In this document: positions 60,801 to 64,000 of the stretch, piece by piece
How positions within the stretch are numbered: the first letter of the stretch is position 1
How the letters are laid out: every line of letters starts with the position of its first letter
From: Takifugu bimaculatus
Lineage: Eukaryota; Chordata; Actinopteri; Tetraodontiformes; Tetraodontidae
NCBI GenBank assembly: GCA_004026145.2
Contig: CP034980.1
Span: 7,431,667-7,495,666 of the forward strand
Reading direction: 5' to 3'
DNA length: 64,000 nucleotides
Notes under the pieces: model-generated
Databases searched by the model: none
What the model was told of the DNA's origin: nothing
What the model saw: the letters and a program-made list of their open reading frames with translations, nothing else
Position numbers and translations under genes: made by a program

Positions 60801-63676
60801 TGGTAGTGAGTGTCCATCCCGTTGGCATAGGTGATCCTCAGTGAGTTGTCAAAGCCAACTTGATAACTGCTTCTACATTGGTCTGGTGAACACAAGCAAA
60901 GTTAAAAAGGATTTAGTGATTTAACACCCGTATGCATGATCTACGCTCTCTAGGTACTGTGTCGAGTCCCCATATTTCAAATTATGCAATATTTACAGAA
61001 GATGCGCTAACATGAATAATGGCTGTCGCCAAGCGGAACAGATTTGAAGCGTAGGTGATGTGTTCCCCTGACATAGACCCGAGAGTAATCACTCCCACCA
61101 CCTCTGAGCCGCTGTGATACACGACTTGAGCTTACCCAACACTGCCCCGCCGACCCCTGAAACAATGACAAATACCGGCTTACGAAATGGCTGCCAGAGC
61201 CGGGAGATGAATCCTGCGCCCTTACCCTGAGCCAGAGTGTAGAAGGCACGAATGGTCGAGGTATTCGTAGTGATGCTGATTTCCTCCTCCGTCATGGAGC
61301 TTTCGATGTCCACCGTCAGAGCGCTGTAGATGTCCGTGTACAAGTTGTTCACCATGCCAGTCGGAAACGTCACATTCATGAGCCGACCTTCGCCGTCGTA
61401 ACTGTTGGAGAAAAAGATCACATAATGACAAATTGCTTTCATATAAAATGTGCTTAAATGCCAGCGCATATTTAATTATCAGCTCTTTTATAGTTTTGCG
61501 TGGGACCATCAACCTAATTGTGATTAAAATGGCACTTTTATTTCACGAATGACAGGGCGTCCTCTGTCAACCACAGGTTCACTCCAGATATTTGATACGG
61601 GAGTGACACATCTCATCAGCGACTGGTATCAGGGTTTTTTTTTGTTTTTTTTTATCCTCTTGATATAAATGGATGCAATTATTGGGATGATTAATGCGTT
61701 GTTATAATCTCCACTGAATTCTTTGCTTTTTATGCTGAAGTGAAGGCATTATTCATGGTATAATGTGACATGACAGGACATTACACAGAAAAATTCATTC
61801 AGGGAGGAACCGTGTTCAGGAATAATGCCCTCATGGTGACAAACTATGGACAAATAATCCTTTAAATGCATGTCAAAACTATACAATTCAATGGTAGCCA
61901 TTTAAGTTGAACCACAGATTTATTTTGAGCCTTTTACCATTTGGCCCTATAGAATAAACTTGCCATGCGTACCCACATTGCAGATTTTTGGATCATTTGG
62001 TATTTATTCAGTTTGTAATGTTTGTTGTTTTCTCAGGCATGGCAAAAATACTGAAATACAGATGACAACTAACCAGCCAATCAGGGAGCGCTCCAGTGTT
62101 AATTGTGTGAAATGGGTGCTATGCTGTTTAGCAAGGTCAACACTTGAAGGGGTAATGGTGACACCCGGAGCGTCACATTTAACAGGTTCCTGACAAGCTG
62201 GTAGAAGTGCAATCCCCCCCCCCCAAACCCAAAAAAACACACGCATTATTGGCAATGACCCATAACAATATTGCTAGCAAACCTTTCAGTCATGCAACAT
62301 TGCCTATACAATATAAATAGCAGGATGATGATGGAAATATGTATGTGCCGGCATAAAACACGCAGATGAATCCTGTTGGCAGCTAACTTGTATTTTCCAT
62401 ACAGTTTTTGCATTTGCCCTCCTGTGGGGGTCTTTCATTGTGATAACCGGTAACTTAAACACTGTGCCAAGAATCCACATGATGATATTCAGTGTTTTAA
62501 ATTTTGCCCCCAACCTAAATATCACATGGTGGCTTATATTGAATAGAGTAAATAACTATTTTTCGCAGCGAACATCTTTTCTGGCAGACTGCAACATGCA
62601 CCCTCATAAGTAATTTGTTGTTTTTTTGGGTTTTTTTGTGCACAGTCAGGAAATGTGTTTTAATTTGTAGCCTGAACAGGTTCCATGCTTAGAAGGCTTA
62701 ACTGAATTGCAGCCGAAATTAGCCTGAATTTGGCAGGGGATGTAAAGACTTCCCCAAAATGAACCTGTCAATCTCCTTAATACTTACTCAGTAGAAAGTT
62801 GTCCAGCCAATTTCTGACGTCTTTGTAGCCAGCAGACCATTGTTACCATGATAAGTGAGAAGCACCAGCTCCTGGCCCTGTGCCGCGAGCGTCTTCAGCC
62901 CTCCGTTGGTGCTCATCGTTAGCCAGATCACCTGGTTGTCCGGCGCCACGATTCGCACTGGCGTGCGGTTGGGATCCCGGCGGATCCTCAGCGTGTTGCC
63001 GCTGCTGTCTGTAACAGCCGTGATGTCGTTCTCTGTGCTGTAGCTGAAGGTGTACTTCAGATCTCCGGTGAGCAGGCTGGCAGTGTGCTGGTGGGTGCCG
63101 TTACTGTCAAACGTGTAGAGCTCTTGGGCGTCGGGTGAAGCCACTTCATATGAACCGGCACTTCGAAGTCAGTACTGGCCCATTTCTTGAGACGGCCCGG
63201 ATACGGATGTTGCCCAAGTCTGCCACGTAAAGCGTTCCATCTGGGGCCGCTACTAGAGAGGATGGAGCGTTGAGCCTTGCGTCTTTTCGCGTATCCATCT
63301 CCTGTCTGGTAACAGTCGCAGTTGGCGTCATTCTTGCAGTCGCAGTCGGAGGGGCCCCCGGCCAAATGAGTTATCTCTCCGTCCACGGAAACCTTGCGGA
63401 TCCTGCTCATCTTCCTCTCAGTCCGTCTCTGCGATGTAGATGGCCCCGTGGTAAGATACCGTGATCGAAACGGCAGGACTCCAGCGGGGTCAACGGCGCC
63501 CGTTGTCCACCGGCCACGCCACGCTCCAATCCAGCCAGCGGACAGTGCGAAGGTCGCCCGGCGGCGATGCTCACTTGACCATACTCTGTGATGCGCAGCA
63601 CAATGTTGTTGTCCAGAACATACAGTGTGTTGTCCATGGGGCTAACCGCGAGGTCAGTGGGCCATTCCAGAATCAC
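54860..63676 (-). CDS. tenm3: Teneurin-3, C-terminal half (5' part outside window)
   Basis: Teneurins are large type II membrane adhesion proteins that bind latrophilins and guide synapse wiring, including in fish retina. Seven exons in transcript order: 63676-62788, 61401-61226, 60882-60647, 60052-59756, 57984-56373, 56292-56162, 55612-54860 (stop TAA), about 1362 aa of a roughly 2700-aa protein. Seen: the end of the NHL propeller (LEWPTDLAVSPMDNTLYVLDN, DCDCKNDANCDC, LYVADLGNIRIR), then many YD repeats of the barrel shell in a 537-codon exon (TSLYYDLQGHLFAMEISSGE, GFHGGLYDPLTKLLHFGEQDYD), then GFPVPKFDL, the toxin-like C-terminal domain (DTHYFVKPG, ENGVNVTVSQSTTV, ADVEIRAGALALHIRYG) and the TCAP peptide. 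The TCAP matches the teneurin-3 type rather than types 1, 2 or 4. Frame breaks: exon 63676-62788 has five surplus bases (about 63475, 63420, an A run near 63285, about 63171, and 62790); the next one is at about 56374 beside the donor. Removing them restores every phase. Human TENM3, like GPM6A and ASB5, lies on 4q34-35. Confidence 0.93.
54872..54991 (-). other. tenm3: Teneurin C-terminal associated peptide 3 (TCAP-3)
   Basis: The last exon ends with a 40-residue CRF-like peptide that begins QLLSSGKVLGYDGYYVLS and ends NNIHFLRQSEI. It is preceded by a basic Lys-Arg pair and followed by Gly-Lys-Arg and the stop. That is the arrangement expected for proteolytic release and C-terminal amidation. 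TCAPs are described as CRF-related neuromodulators that act on stress behaviour. Differences from the trout-type peptide as I remember it: Ile at VLSIEQY, Ser at ADSSNN, and His at NIHF. Confidence 0.88.
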
Positions 63677-64000
63677 CTGAAAGACAGGACGCATGGGAGT
63701 TTTCGATTTCTGACATGATCGATGTTGGACATTTAGACGAGCGGTTATAGCTGCTCACGCGCACAAGGAAATCTCCCCCACACTCGAGTCCAAAGTCAGC
63801 TCGCTGACGCAGTGAACGCAGCACGAGCATGTTCATGGACATACGAACAATTCCATGATCTCTTGCTCCCTACTTGTTCTGTCATAAACTACTTTATCTT
63901 TAATTTCCACAATGTCAGCGTTTCCTCCCTGAGATTTTAAACCGTTATTATATTTAATAGGTGTTTACTCGCTGTGCAACGATACGAGACGACCATCGAG
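63677..64000. other. tenm3: tenm3 intron, right edge of window
   Basis: Sequence upstream of the acceptor at 63677-63680 (CAG). The preceding NHL-coding exon was not recognised here and probably lies past the window. The 62-codon open frame at 63654-63842 shows no teneurin similarity. Confidence 0.5.

Noticed and set aside
1..64000. Bacterial or viral systems, CRISPR arrays, operons, prophage
   Set aside because: All supported genes are spliced vertebrate genes, and no arrays of spaced repeats or clustered unspliced genes were seen.

Overview
The window is vertebrate nuclear DNA, most likely from a teleost fish with a compact genome. It carries spliced genes with GT-AG introns, many of them under 200 bases. 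All seven protein-coding genes I recognise are vertebrate-specific or vertebrate-type: egf, lrit3, gpm6a, asb5, ctso, tdo2 and tenm3. There are no bacterial features, operons, CRISPR arrays or phage genes. The compactness (egf in about 8 kb, gpm6a in about 9 kb) and the trout-like teneurin C-terminal peptide point to a teleost. I do not assign a species.

Layout from left to right. egf (minus, 0.5-8.5 kb) encodes the pro-epidermal growth factor; its cytoplasmic 3' end is not confidently traced. lrit3 (minus, 11.0-15.0 kb) encodes the photoreceptor-synapse LRR/Ig/FN3 membrane protein. gpm6a (minus, 15.7-26.4 kb with its 3' UTR) encodes the neuronal four-pass glycoprotein M6A. About 6.5 kb without genes follows. 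asb5 (minus, 33.1-37.6 kb) encodes an ankyrin/SOCS-box ubiquitin ligase adaptor. It stands head to head with ctso (plus, 38.1-45.8 kb), which encodes the cysteine protease cathepsin O. ctso converges tail to tail with tdo2 (minus, 46.4-49.9 kb), which encodes tryptophan 2,3-dioxygenase. After about 4.2 kb without genes, the C-terminal half of tenm3 (teneurin-3; minus, 54.1 to beyond 63.7 kb) runs off the right edge. The genes are not a functional pathway. The order joins sets that in human lie apart on chromosome 4q (EGF-LRIT3, CTSO-TDO2, and GPM6A, ASB5 and TENM3), so the shared signal is ancestral synteny.

The most unusual signal is not a gene. Otherwise intact, highly conserved exons in egf, gpm6a, ctso and tenm3 carry extra single bases that break the frame. 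Nearly all of them fall inside a CTG on the coding strand where conservation calls for a CpG or YG. Removing one base at each place restores conserved protein and correct splice phases. No deletions of this kind were seen. I read this as a systematic sequence or assembly artefact possibly tied to CpG, though its cause is open. I found no convincing new biological system in the window.
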